NCBI RefSeq assembly: GCF_009758015.1
Contig: NZ_WSEL01000009.1
Coordinates: 806,001-870,000 of the forward strand
Length of the DNA: 64,000 nucleotides
Source: Ramlibacter pinisoli
Lineage (GTDB): Bacteria; Pseudomonadota; Gammaproteobacteria; Burkholderiales; Burkholderiaceae_C
Direction: 5' to 3'
The notes under the pieces were generated by a model. The model saw only the letters and a program-made list of their open reading frames with translations, ran no database searches and was not told where the DNA came from. The translations under genes and the position numbers were made by a program. Each line of letters begins with the position of its first letter. Position 1 is the first letter of the stretch. Below, in pieces: positions 20,358-29,842 of this stretch.

Positions 20358-21171
20358 GGCGTTCGTTCCACTGCACGACGATGCGGTGCAGCTGCTCCAC
20401 GCCGTCGGTGAGCGCGGCCGGGCCGGGTTGCAGGATGTCGGCCGATTTCACCTCGAACAGCTGCCCGTCGCGCACCGCCGACACCGCTTCCCAGCCGGGC
20501 CGCGCCGCCACCCGCTCGGGCCGGAACTTCTTGCCGCACCACGAACCGACCACAATGTCGGGGTTGCGCCGCACGATCTCGCCCGGGTCGGCCACGATGC
20601 GGTGCTTGCCCAGGGGCTGCAGCGACAGCTCGGGGAAGCAGTCGTCGCCGCCGGCGATGCCCACCAGCTCGCTCACCCAGCGGATGCAGCTGATCGGCGG
20701 CTCGTCCCATTCCTCGAAATACACGCGCGGCCGCCGCGGCAGCGCCCGCACCGCGGCACCGATGGCGTCCAGCCGCGCGCGCAGGCCGGCCAGCAGCTCC
20801 AGCCCGCGCTCGGGGCGGCCGACGATCGCGGCCACCTGGTACAGCATGGAGAAGATGTCCTCGACGCTGCGCTGGTTGAAGATGGTGACCTGCACGCCCT
20901 TGCGCACCAGTTCGGCGGCGATGTCGGCCTGCAGGTCGGAAAAGCCGAACACGCAGTCCGGCTCCAGGGCGAGGATGCGATCGATCTTTGCCGACAGGAA
21001 GGCGCTGACCTTGGGCTTCTCCTCGCGCGCCCGCCGCGGCCGCACGGTGTAGCCGGAGATGCCGACGATGCGCGCCTCCTCGCCCAGCAGGTACAGCCAC
21101 TCCGTCGTCTCCTCGGTGAGGCAGACGATGCGCCGTGGGGCAAGGTCGGTGGCGGCTGGCTGCTGGGGCAT
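20350..21171 (-). CDS. BtuF-like cobalamin-binding protein without signal peptide
   Basis: A 273-residue member of the corrinoid/iron-siderophore binding-protein superfamily. It begins MPQQPAATDLAPRRIVCLTE and has no hydrophobic leader, so it is predicted to stay in the cytoplasm. The fold is recognisable: RIVCLTEETTEWLYLLG, RILALEPDCVFGFSDLQADI, a linker helix, then NPDIVVGSWCGKKF. Cytoplasmic proteins of this kind are found beside B12 genes in other proteobacteria, but their role is not settled; handing corrinoid to CobU is one possibility. It lies 8 bp after btuB and overlaps cobU by 8 bp. Confidence 0.8.
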   Translation of the reverse strand: MPQQPAATDLAPRRIVCLTEETTEWLYLLGEEARIVGISGYTVRPRRAREEKPKVSAFLSAKIDRILALEPDCVFGFSDLQADIAAELVRKGVQVTIFNQRSVEDIFSMLYQVAAIVGRPERGLELLAGLRARLDAIGAAVRALPRRPRVYFEEWDEPPISCIRWVSELVGIAGGDDCFPELSLQPLGKHRIVADPGEIVRRNPDIVVGSWCGKKFRPERVAARPGWEAVSAVRDGQLFEVKSADILQPGPAALTDGVEQLHRIVVQWNERHA

Positions 21172-21179
21172 GGAAGGGC

Positions 21180-23123
21180 TCAGAACTGGACGCGCACCGC
21201 CGCCGTGGCGGCGCGCCCGGGCTCAGGATAGATGGAAGTGACCTGGCCCGCCGCCGTGCAGCCGAAAGCCTGCGAGTAGTAGCGCTGGTCGAGCAGGTTG
21301 GCCACGCCCAGGCTGAATTCGGCGTTGCGCCACTGGACCGCATAGCGCACGTCGACCGTCGCGTAGGCCGGGATGCGGCAGGCGTTGTCGAACTGCGGCG
21401 TCTGCTCGCCCACCCACTGGACGCCACCGGTCAGCCGGTGGCCCGCCAGCGGCGTCCAGTCGCCGCGCAGGGCCAGCGTCTGGTTCGGCGACAGCGGCAC
21501 GTCGTTGCCCGCATAGGGGCCGGAGCGGAAGGTCGACTGGCGCAGCGCCGCGCTCACCCGCACCGCCACCGTCTTGCTCAGCTCGCGCATGGCCTCGACT
21601 TCGAGACCCTGGCGACGCGTGGGTGCCAGGTTGACGTTGGCGCCGAACGGCCCGAACGGCCCCACCGCCGCAGGGTCGAAGCCGATCTCGTCGGTGAGGT
21701 CGTGGCGGTACAGGCGGACCTCCAGCCGGGTGCCGGCCGGCTCCCAGCGGGCACCCAGTTCCAGGTCGCGCGAGGTCTGGGGCCGCAGCGGCACGCCGGG
21801 CGTGGTGAAGCTGAACTCGTCGACCGTCGCCAAGCGGAAGCTGTTGCCGAAGCGGGCGAAGACCGTGGTGTATTCCGCGACCGGCTGGCTGGCGCCCAGT
21901 TCCCAGGCCACGGGCCGGTCCTCCAGGGTCGAGGGCGAGAAGCCGTCGTCGAAGGCCTTGCTCACCTTTTCGCTGCGCACGCCGGCCGACAGGCGCGTGC
22001 CGCCGGCCAGCGTGACGTCGTCCTTCACGTAGACGCCGACGTTGGACTGGGTGCCGGTGGAGGCGGCGGCGCCGAAGCGCTCGCGCGTCCAGTCCCCCAC
22101 GTCGACGCCCAGGCGCAGTTCGTTGGCGATGCCGCCGAACGTGGTCTGGTGGCGGGCGCGCAGCGCTCCGGTGGTGGCGTGGGTGTCGAAGTCGAACGGC
22201 AGGCCGAAGTTGATGCTGCGCAGCTGCTTGGTGCGGCGGCCCAGGTCCAGGCCCAGCTGCCACGCGCCCGCCTGCAGTTCGGCGAACGCGCTGGCCAGCT
22301 CGTTGCGGATGCTGGCGCGGTCGAGCGGGTTGGTGGTCTGGCGCGGGTTGGCGGCGTACTGGGCGTCGGACAGGGCGCCCGGCAGGCCGGCCTCGAGGTC
22401 GTCGCGCGTCAGCCGGGCGCCGATGCGCACGTTCTCGCCGGACCACTGGCCGCCAATCGATGCGGCGTCGAGGTCGCTGGCGAAGTTGTCGCGGTGGTTG
22501 TCGGCCTTGCGCTTCTGCCCCGACATGTCGACCGAGAAGCCGCCGCCGCCGACATGGGCGTTGGCACGCAGGTCGCGCAGGCCGTAGCTGCCCACGCCGC
22601 CGTAGACGGAGGCCGAATTGGGGAGTTGCCGGCCCAGGCCGGCCTTGGTCGTGATGACGATCACGCCGCCGGTGGCGCCCTCGCCGTACAGCACGGCGCC
22701 GCTGCCCCGCAGCACCTCGATGCGCTCGACCGAGTCGATCGGGATGCCGGCGATGCGGGTGCCGCCGATGTCGTTCTCGGACAGGCGCACGCCATCGAGC
22801 ATGATGACCTGGTTGTTGTCGGATGTGGTGCCGAAGCCGCGCAGGTCGAGGCTGTAGTCGCCGCCGCCGAAGAAATCCTGGCGGCCGGGGATGCCCAGCA
22901 CGCGCATCAATGCCTCGTTGACGCTGGAGGCGCCGGAGCGCGCAATGTCCTGGGCCGTGACCACGCTCACGCCATACGGCAGCGAGCGCGGCTGTTCGGC
23001 GAAGCGGGTCGCGGTGACGGTGGTCTCCTGCAACGAGGGGGATTGCGCCAGCGCGGCCGCAGAGGGGATGGCGAGCGCCAGGGCGAGTGCGGCGGGGTGC
23101 CGGCACGGACTGAAGTGGTTCAT
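21180..23123 (-). CDS. btuB: TonB-dependent vitamin B12 receptor
   Basis: Outer-membrane beta-barrel that takes up corrinoids with energy from TonB. The 647 residues start with a signal peptide (ALALALAIPSAAALAQ). A TonB-box-like LQETTVTATR follows, then the plug with RVLGIPGRQDFFGGGDYSLDLRG-type features and IEVLRGSGAVLYGEGATGGVI. The barrel ends with aromatic AAVRVQF, as expected for BAM recognition. It is the first gene behind the cobalamin riboswitch, which argues for corrinoid rather than iron transport. Length is close to E. coli BtuB. Confidence 0.92.
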   Translation of the reverse strand: MNHFSPCRHPAALALALAIPSAAALAQSPSLQETTVTATRFAEQPRSLPYGVSVVTAQDIARSGASSVNEALMRVLGIPGRQDFFGGGDYSLDLRGFGTTSDNNQVIMLDGVRLSENDIGGTRIAGIPIDSVERIEVLRGSGAVLYGEGATGGVIVITTKAGLGRQLPNSASVYGGVGSYGLRDLRANAHVGGGGFSVDMSGQKRKADNHRDNFASDLDAASIGGQWSGENVRIGARLTRDDLEAGLPGALSDAQYAANPRQTTNPLDRASIRNELASAFAELQAGAWQLGLDLGRRTKQLRSINFGLPFDFDTHATTGALRARHQTTFGGIANELRLGVDVGDWTRERFGAAASTGTQSNVGVYVKDDVTLAGGTRLSAGVRSEKVSKAFDDGFSPSTLEDRPVAWELGASQPVAEYTTVFARFGNSFRLATVDEFSFTTPGVPLRPQTSRDLELGARWEPAGTRLEVRLYRHDLTDEIGFDPAAVGPFGPFGANVNLAPTRRQGLEVEAMRELSKTVAVRVSAALRQSTFRSGPYAGNDVPLSPNQTLALRGDWTPLAGHRLTGGVQWVGEQTPQFDNACRIPAYATVDVRYAVQWRNAEFSLGVANLLDQRYYSQAFGCTAAGQVTSIYPEPGRAATAAVRVQF

Positions 23124-23178
23124 GGTCGAACGAAGGTCGCTGTCCGGTGCCGGCCTTCCCGCCGGCGTTGGACGATCC

Positions 23179-23197
23179 GGCCGCGCAAGGCGCGGCC
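23179..23197 (-). promoter_or_regulatory. Expression-platform hairpin of the riboswitch
   Basis: Perfect 8-bp inverted repeat (GGCCGCGC, 3-nt loop) immediately 3' of the aptamer. A second hairpin with GCCGGC arms lies at 23149-23166, about 25 nt before the btuB ATG. No T-tract follows either, so control may act on translation or through Rho rather than by intrinsic termination. Confidence 0.45.
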
Positions 23198-23202
23198 ACC
23201 CT

Positions 23203-23421
23203 GTTGGCCGGTATCCGGGCTGGCGAAGTTCGCGTCCATCGCCTTCCCAGAGCGCCGTTGCGGACGCGCCAGTGGCTTGCGAGGATGGAGCGGGGAACCC
23301 TGGTGGGCACCCTTTCGCTTACCGTTGCGGGGGCAGCGCAGGTTGGCCGTTCGGCGTGCTGCCGGCGGGCTCCCTGCTTCCCGTTGAACTGCGGCATGCG
23401 AACCACACCGCGAGCACCAAC
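23203..23421 (-). ncRNA. Cobalamin riboswitch upstream of btuB
   Basis: B12-sensing leader RNA, about 219 nt. The canonical core GCTGCCCCCGCAACGGTAAG (around 23316-23335) is followed by the B12 box AGCCACTG at 23270-23277 and the terminal AGCCCGGATACCGGCC at 23206-23221. P1 can form between GTTGG at the 5' end (23417-23421) and CCAAC at the 3' end (23203-23207). A TAGAAT -10 box at 23429-23434 puts +1 at about 23422, so the transcript would begin with the aptamer. It should repress the btuB-to-cobT operon when cobalamin is plentiful. Confidence 0.93.
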
Positions 23422-23428
23422 GGCGGCG

Positions 23429-23434
23429 ATTCTA
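23429..23434 (-). promoter_or_regulatory. -10 box TAGAAT of the btuB/cobalamin operon
   Basis: TAGAAT on the minus strand with +1 about 23422, one base before the riboswitch P1 stem. It lies back to back with the divergent TACAAT box of the zapB-like gene, 22 bp away. Confidence 0.55.
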
Positions 23435-23456
23435 GGTCCATTCCCGGCACGAGCCC

Positions 23457-23462
23457 TACAAT
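23457..23462 (+). promoter_or_regulatory. -10 box TACAAT of the zapB-like gene
   Basis: TACAAT ends 10 nt before ATG 23473, giving a predicted leader of only about 4 nt. No good -35 is visible. Confidence 0.5.
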
Positions 23463-23472
23463 CACCGAAGCC

Positions 23473-23685
23473 ATGGCAAGTGCCTCTCAGGTCGACCAGA
23501 TTGCCGAACGCGTCGAGCGCCTGCTCGTGCGCTACGAGGAACTGCAGCGCACCAACGCGCTGCTGGTGCAGCAGGTCGAGCTGCTGACGCAGGAGCGCGA
23601 TTCACTCAGGTCGCGCCTGCAGGCGGCACGCACCCGGGTCGACGCCCTGCTCGAGCGCCTGCCCGACATCAACCCCGCGGCCTGA
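23473..23685 (+). CDS. ZapB-like small coiled-coil protein (DUF904/TIGR02449-type)
   Basis: A 70-residue, almost entirely helical protein (RVERLLVRYEELQRTNALL and QERDSLRSRLQAARTRVD) with continuous heptads, in the position where betaproteobacteria carry a ZapB-like gene before zapA and 6S RNA. It probably bundles at the division site with ZapA and FtsZ; this is inference from context. The start at 23473 was chosen because a TACAAT box ends 10 nt upstream and the frame before it runs through the riboswitch region. zapA follows after 17 bp. Confidence 0.85.
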   Translation: MASASQVDQIAERVERLLVRYEELQRTNALLVQQVELLTQERDSLRSRLQAARTRVDALLERLPDINPAA

Positions 23686-23702
23686 CCGCCCCCATCCTTC
23701 CC

Positions 23703-24044
23703 ATGGCCTCGACCAAGCAGCTCGAAGTGCAGATCATGGGCCAGAGCTACCTGCTCGGCTGCCCCGTCGGCGGCGAAGGCCGGCTGCTCGAGGCGGTGGA
23801 AAAGGTCGACACCGCCATGTGCAAGATTCGCGATGCCGGCAAGGTGAAGGCGCGCGATCGCATCGCGGTGCTGGCAGCGCTGAACCTCGCATTCGACATT
23901 GCCGACCGCGAAGCCAGCGCCCTGCGCCAGGCCACGCAGGCCGCGCCGGCGCCCACCACCGCGAACGGCGCCGACGACCCGCGCCTGACCGCCCTGGTGG
24001 AGCGCCTGGACGCGGCGCTCGGCGACGACGGCCGCCTGATCTGA
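23703..24044 (+). CDS. zapA: Cell division protein ZapA
   Basis: FtsZ-associated protein that stabilises Z-ring filaments. The 113 residues start MASTKQLEVQIMGQSYLLGCP, the beta-hairpin N-terminal domain, then AVEKVDTAMCKIRDAGKVKARDRIAVLAALNLAFDI, the conserved helix that leads to the coiled coil. The C-terminus after about residue 75 is Ala/Pro-rich and less conserved. The gene lies 17 bp after the ZapB-like gene and about 140 bp before 6S RNA, the usual betaproteobacterial order. Confidence 0.94.
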   Translation: MASTKQLEVQIMGQSYLLGCPVGGEGRLLEAVEKVDTAMCKIRDAGKVKARDRIAVLAALNLAFDIADREASALRQATQAAPAPTTANGADDPRLTALVERLDAALGDDGRLI

Positions 24045-24174
24045 GGCCCTGTCCCGCGCCTGCGGGAGCTGCTTTTTCCGCCCGCCCGCACCGGCCTTGT
24101 CAAGCTCGACGGGCAATGGCTCGATCGCACCAATGTTTTGCGCCGCCAATGCCCCACGGCACGTTTTCGCGTCC

Positions 24175-24180
24175 TAGAAT
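24175..24180 (+). promoter_or_regulatory. -10 box TAGAAT of 6S RNA
   Basis: TAGAAT places +1 at 24187, exactly the first base of the closing stem of 6S RNA. Confidence 0.6.
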
Positions 24181-24186
24181 GGCCTC

Positions 24187-24364
24187 CGTCTGCAGTGCGC
24201 GTCGGGCTTTATATTTCCTTGAACCAATGCTCTTTGAGCTCGGGCTTGGAACAAACCTGGCAAGCGTGATCGTCTCGCGTCAGATGAACCCAATGCCAGG
24301 TTGACCTCGCCCACCTGAACTCCGGTTCAGGATGCCGGTCCGGTGGCACTTGCAGACGCCTCTT
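24187..24364 (+). ncRNA. ssrS: 6S RNA
   Basis: Regulatory RNA that mimics an open promoter and sequesters sigma-70 RNA polymerase. Position after zapA is the hallmark. The closing stem is visible: CGTCTGCA at 24187-24194 pairs with TGCAGACG at 24351-24358, continued by GTGC/GCAC with a bulged T. Length of about 175 nt fits. The internal sequence contains TTGAACCAATGCTCTTTGAG and a CCGGTTCAGG/CACCTGAACTCCGG hairpin region on the opposite side of the central bubble. Exact 3' processing cannot be read. Confidence 0.85.
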
Positions 24365-24366
24365 CC

Positions 24367-24393
24367 ACGGGCTGCCCACGGGCAGCCCGTTTT
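24367..24393 (+). terminator. Intrinsic terminator after 6S RNA
   Basis: Arms ACGGGCTGCC and GGCAGCCCGT (10 bp, 4-nt loop) followed by TTTT. It separates 6S RNA from the TSUP gene. Confidence 0.8.
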
Positions 24394-24440
24394 CATTGCG
24401 GCGCACAATCCTGCGCTTCGCGACGAACCCCCGACGGAAC

Positions 24441-25244
24441 ATGCCCTTGCTGCAGCCCGAACTCATTGCCGAACTGCTCCTGATCGGAGCCTGCACCGGC
24501 TTCCTGGCGGGCCTTCTGGGCATCGGGGGCGGCATGCTGATGGTGCCGTTCGTCACCATCATCCTGCACGCCAAGGGCTACCCGCCCGACTACACGGTGA
24601 AGACCGCCGTCGCGACGTCGCTGGCGACGATCTGCTTCACCTCGCTGTCGTCGGTGCGGGCGCACCACCGGCGCGGCGCCGTCCTGTGGCCCATCGTGCG
24701 CCTGCTCGCGCCCGGCATCCTCCTGGGCTCGCTGGTCGGCGCACAGATCGCCGTCGCGATGCCGGGCAAGGTGCTCAGCATCTTCTTCGCGGCATTCGTG
24801 GGCTTTTCGGCGACGCAGTTCTTCATCGACCGCAAGCCCAAGCCGAGCCGCACGCTGCCCGGACGCGCCGGCACGTTCGGCATGGGCACGGTGATCGGCG
24901 TGCTCTCGGCACTGGTGGGCGCCGGCGGCGCCTTCATCTCGGTGCCGTTCATGACCTGGTGCAATGTGCGCATCCACGACGCGGTGGGCACGTCGGCAGC
25001 CCTGGGCTTTCCGATCGCGCTGGCCGGCACGCTCGGATATGTGTGGGCCGGCCGCGACCTGCCGCCGCTGCTGCCCGGCGCCTTCGGCTACCTGTACCTG
25101 CCCGGGTTGCTGGTCATCGCGGCGGCCAGCATGGTGATGGCGCCGCTGGGCGCCCGCACGGCCCACCGGATGGACATCCGGCCGCTGAAGAAGGTGTTCG
25201 CGATGGCCCTGTACGGGGTGGCGGCTTACTTCCTCACCCGCTGA
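24441..25244 (+). CDS. TSUP/TauE-SafE family permease
   Basis: Integral membrane exporter or importer of the TauE/SafE family, commonly handling sulfite, sulfonates or other small anions. The start at 24441 (MPLLQPELIAELLLIG) follows a GACGGAAC stretch and gives 267 residues with about eight hydrophobic segments. The two family half-repeats are seen at GFLAGLLGIGGGMLMVP and ALVGAGGAFISVPFMTW. Nothing next to it fixes the substrate; the following genes are convergent and belong to glyoxylate metabolism. Confidence 0.88.
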   Translation: MPLLQPELIAELLLIGACTGFLAGLLGIGGGMLMVPFVTIILHAKGYPPDYTVKTAVATSLATICFTSLSSVRAHHRRGAVLWPIVRLLAPGILLGSLVGAQIAVAMPGKVLSIFFAAFVGFSATQFFIDRKPKPSRTLPGRAGTFGMGTVIGVLSALVGAGGAFISVPFMTWCNVRIHDAVGTSAALGFPIALAGTLGYVWAGRDLPPLLPGAFGYLYLPGLLVIAAASMVMAPLGARTAHRMDIRPLKKVFAMALYGVAAYFLTR

Positions 25245-25255
25245 CGCGGCGCCGG

Positions 25256-26182
25256 TTAGCGCGCAGGCTCGCGGGTCGGTGCCGCCGGTGCGGCGAGTTC
25301 GTGGCGCGCCAGCAGTTCGACCGCCTGCACCAGGGCCGAATGGTCGGCGCCGGCCAGTCCCAGCGCATCGCAGGTCTGCAGCAATTGGGCCGTGGCGGCC
25401 GTGAGCGGCAGCGCCATGCCCAGCCCGCGCGCGCCCTGGAGCGCCAGCGCCAGGTCCTTCTGGTGCAGGGCGATGCGGAAGCCGGGCGCGAACGTGCGTT
25501 GCAGCATCCGTTGCCCGTGCACCTCGAGCACCCTCGACGCGGCGAATCCCCCGAGCAGGGCCTCGCGCACGCGGGCCGGATCGGCGCCCGCCTTGCCGGC
25601 GAACACCAGTGCCTCGGCCACCGCGGCAATGTTCAACGCCACGACGATCTGGTTGGCGACCTTGCACACCTGGCCATCGCCGACGCCGCCCACGTGCGTG
25701 ATGCTGCGGCCCATGGTCGAGAGCAGCGGCCGCACGCGCTCGAGCACGGCCGCGTCGCCGCCCACCATGAAGCTCAGCGTCGCGCCGCGCGCACCGACCT
25801 CGCCGCCCGACACCGGTGCATCCAGGTAGTCGCATCCGAGTTCGCGGATGCGGGCCGCGAACCGGCGGGTGGCGACGGGGTCGATGGAACTGCAGTCGAT
25901 GACGCAGGAGCCCGGCCGCAGGCCGGCCGCCACGCCGCGGTCGCCGAACAGGACCTTCTCGACGTCCGGGGTGTCCGGGAGCATCAGGAACACCGTGTCC
26001 GAACGCGCCGCCACTTCACTGGCGACGGCGCAGGGCGTCGCACCGGCTGCCAGCACGCCCTCGGGGATCTTGCTGCGCGTGTGCACGGCCACCGGGTGGC
26101 CGGCGGCCAGCAGGTGGCCCGCCATGGGAGCGCCCATCGCGCCCAGCCCGATGAACCCGAGTTTGGATCCGTTGCGCGTCAT
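25256..26182 (-). CDS. garR: 2-hydroxy-3-oxopropionate (tartronate semialdehyde) reductase
   Basis: NAD(P)H-dependent reductase converting tartronate semialdehyde to D-glycerate, the third step of the glyoxylate-to-glycerate route. The 308 residues begin with a Rossmann motif GFIGLGAMGAPMAGHL, carry DAPVSGGEVGA in the substrate loop, and VGDGQVCKVANQIVVALN with the catalytic lysine. The start overlaps the hyi stop (ATGA). A general 3-hydroxyisobutyrate-dehydrogenase-type activity is possible from sequence alone; the gcl-hyi context makes tartronate semialdehyde the likely substrate. glxR is an equivalent name. Confidence 0.92.
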   Translation of the reverse strand: MTRNGSKLGFIGLGAMGAPMAGHLLAAGHPVAVHTRSKIPEGVLAAGATPCAVASEVAARSDTVFLMLPDTPDVEKVLFGDRGVAAGLRPGSCVIDCSSIDPVATRRFAARIRELGCDYLDAPVSGGEVGARGATLSFMVGGDAAVLERVRPLLSTMGRSITHVGGVGDGQVCKVANQIVVALNIAAVAEALVFAGKAGADPARVREALLGGFAASRVLEVHGQRMLQRTFAPGFRIALHQKDLALALQGARGLGMALPLTAATAQLLQTCDALGLAGADHSALVQAVELLARHELAAPAAPTREPAR

Positions 26183-26955
26183 TGGCAGGCCTCCATCCAG
26201 CCCAGCCCCTGCACGGTGGTGCCAGCGGGCTTGTATTCGCAGCCGATCCAGCCGGACCAGCCCAGTTCGTCGAGGCGATGGAACAGGAAGGGATAGTTGA
26301 TCTCGCCGGTGCCCGGTTCGTGGCGGCCCGGGTTGTCGGCCACCTGGATGTGGCCGATGCGCGGCAGGTGCCGCTCCAGGGTGGCCGCCAGTTCGCCTTC
26401 GCTGCGCTGCGCGTGGTAGACGTCGTACTGCAGCAGCAGGTTGTCGGCACCCACCTGGTCGATGACGGCCAGGGCCTGGTCGGTGCGCGTGAGGAAGAAG
26501 CCCGGGATGTCGTATGCGTTGATCGGTTCCACCAGCAGCCGCAGGCCCGCGCGGCCGAGCTCGCGCGCGGCGTGCCGCAGGTTGTCCACCAGCGTCGCGT
26601 TGGCCTCCTGCGGCGACACGCCGGCGGGCAGCTTGCCGGCCAGGCAGTTCAGCTGCGGGCAATCGAGCGCATGGGCGTAGCGGATGGCGCGCTCGATGCC
26701 GTCGCGGAACTCCTGCACCCGGCGCGGATCGCAGGCGATGCCGCGGTCGCCGACGGCCCAGTTGCCGGCCGGCAGGTTGTGCAGCACCTGCTTCAGGCCG
26801 TGGTGGCGCAGGCGGGCCAGCAGTTCCCCCGGCGCATAGTCGTAGGGAAACAGGTACTCCACCGCCGTGAAGCCGGCCGCCCGCGCGGCAGCGAACCGGT
26901 CCAGGAACGGCAGGTCATCGAACAGCATCGTGAGGTTGGCGGCGAAACGCGGCAT
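26179..26955 (-). CDS. hyi: Hydroxypyruvate isomerase
   Basis: TIM-barrel isomerase interconverting hydroxypyruvate and tartronate semialdehyde. The start at 26955 (MPRFAANLTMLFDDLPFLDRF) gives 258 residues, the E. coli size. Visible family stretches are AGFTAVEYLFPYDY, LLVEPINAYDIPGFFL with a metal glutamate, LLLQYDVYHAQRSEG, and GCEYKPAGTT near the C-terminus with the second glutamate. It lies 11 bp after gcl and overlaps garR, so all three are one operon. Confidence 0.94.
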   Translation of the reverse strand: MPRFAANLTMLFDDLPFLDRFAAARAAGFTAVEYLFPYDYAPGELLARLRHHGLKQVLHNLPAGNWAVGDRGIACDPRRVQEFRDGIERAIRYAHALDCPQLNCLAGKLPAGVSPQEANATLVDNLRHAARELGRAGLRLLVEPINAYDIPGFFLTRTDQALAVIDQVGADNLLLQYDVYHAQRSEGELAATLERHLPRIGHIQVADNPGRHEPGTGEINYPFLFHRLDELGWSGWIGCEYKPAGTTVQGLGWMEACQ

Positions 26956-26966
26956 CGCTCGTCTCC

Positions 26967-28757
<1,791 letters not shown>

Positions 28758-28835
28758 CGCGCTGTCTCCTTTGGTGGCAGCCGACTCTAGGCAGCGGCGG
28801 CCGATTGAGGAATCCCCGGCGCGCCCATAAGATCT

Positions 28836-28850
28836 ATTCCTGGCTGGAAT
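28836..28850. promoter_or_regulatory. LysR-type operator ATTCC-TGGCT-GGAAT
   Basis: Perfect 5-bp inverted repeat that also fits T-N11-A (28837 and 28849). It is 18 bp upstream of the LysR start codon and about 80 bp upstream of gcl, the expected recognition site for the divergent regulator. Confidence 0.55.
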
Positions 28851-28868
28851 GGCCCAGGGGGACGTGCG

Positions 28869-29783
28869 ATGGACAGGCTGCAGGCGATGGAGATGTTCGT
28901 GCGGGTGGTGGAGACGGGCAGTTTCTCCAGCGCGGCGCGCGAGTTCGGCACCACGCAACCGACGGCCACCAAGCAGGTGGCGGCGATGGAGGCGCGGCTG
29001 AAGGTGCGGCTGCTCAACCGCAACACCCGCGGCGTCAGCCCCACCGAGGCCGGCGCGCTCTACTACGAGAACTGCAAGGGCATCGTGCGGGCGGCCCAGG
29101 AGGCCGACGACCTGGTCCAGGTGCGCCAGACGCAGGCCCAGGGCCTGTTGCGGGTGGGCAGTTCGGTCGCCTTCGGCCGTCGCGTGCTGGTCCCGCTGGC
29201 GCTGGACTTCATGCGGCAGCACCCGCAGCTCCAGGTGGACCTGAGCTTCGAGGACCGCTACACCGACCTGGTGGCCCAGGGCATCGACGTCGCGGTGCGC
29301 ATGGGCAAGCTGGCCGACTCGTCACTGGGCGCGCGTTACCTGGGCACCAATCCCTGGCTGGTGGTGGCGTCGCCGCGCTACCTGCGCAAGTACGGCACGC
29401 CGCGCCGGCCGGCCGACCTGTCGACGCACCAGGCCCTCATCTACAGCAGCGTGCAGGGCAGCGACCAGTGGCGCGTGGTCTCCCCGCGCGGCGAGGCCAT
29501 TACGGTGCCCGTCACGGGGCCGCTGCGCTCGAACAACCTGTCGGCGGTGCTGGCGGCGGCCCGCTCCCACCTGGGCATCGCCGCCCTGCCCTGGTACGTG
29601 GCCGCCGACTCGCTGGCGGCCGGCACGGTGGTGGAGGTGCTCAAGGGCCACAGCCTGCCGGAGCAGGAGATCCACGCGGTGTATCCCTCGCCCAAGCTCG
29701 TTCCGCGCAAGGTCCAGGCCTTCATCGCCTACCTGCAGGGCCGGTTCGGCGACCACTGGTGGGAGCGGCTGCCCAAGGGCTGA
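28869..29783 (+). CDS. LysR-family regulator divergent from gcl
   Basis: Transcription factor of 304 residues with an N-terminal winged helix ([27 protein letters not shown]) and a periplasmic-binding-protein-like effector domain. It is transcribed away from gcl, the classic arrangement for control of the neighbouring operon and of itself. The intergenic ATTCC-N5-GGAAT repeat is the probable binding site. The effector is unknown; a glyoxylate-pathway metabolite would make sense. The protein belongs to the CrgA/AaeR-like LysR subgroup by its SFSSAARE start, distinct from the CbbR-like protein at 31 kb. Confidence 0.92.
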   Translation: MDRLQAMEMFVRVVETGSFSSAAREFGTTQPTATKQVAAMEARLKVRLLNRNTRGVSPTEAGALYYENCKGIVRAAQEADDLVQVRQTQAQGLLRVGSSVAFGRRVLVPLALDFMRQHPQLQVDLSFEDRYTDLVAQGIDVAVRMGKLADSSLGARYLGTNPWLVVASPRYLRKYGTPRRPADLSTHQALIYSSVQGSDQWRVVSPRGEAITVPVTGPLRSNNLSAVLAAARSHLGIAALPWYVAADSLAAGTVVEVLKGHSLPEQEIHAVYPSPKLVPRKVQAFIAYLQGRFGDHWWERLPKG

Positions 29784-29829
29784 CACGGGGGCCGGCGGGG
29801 CTCCCGCTTTGCCACAATGGCGGATTCGC

Positions 29830-29835
29830 AAGGAG
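29830..29835 (+). promoter_or_regulatory. Shine-Dalgarno AAGGAG before an ATC start
   Basis: A strong AAGGAG with 7-nt spacing to ATC at 29843-29845. A CACAAT box at 29813-29818 may be the -10. These signals fix the start where no ATG, GTG or TTG exists. Confidence 0.6.
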
Positions 29836-29842
29836 AACAACC

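Noticed and set aside
29817..29842. ATG at 29817 as start of the formyltransferase
   Set aside because: It is in another frame (offset 26) and yields a Ser/Arg-rich shadow sequence.
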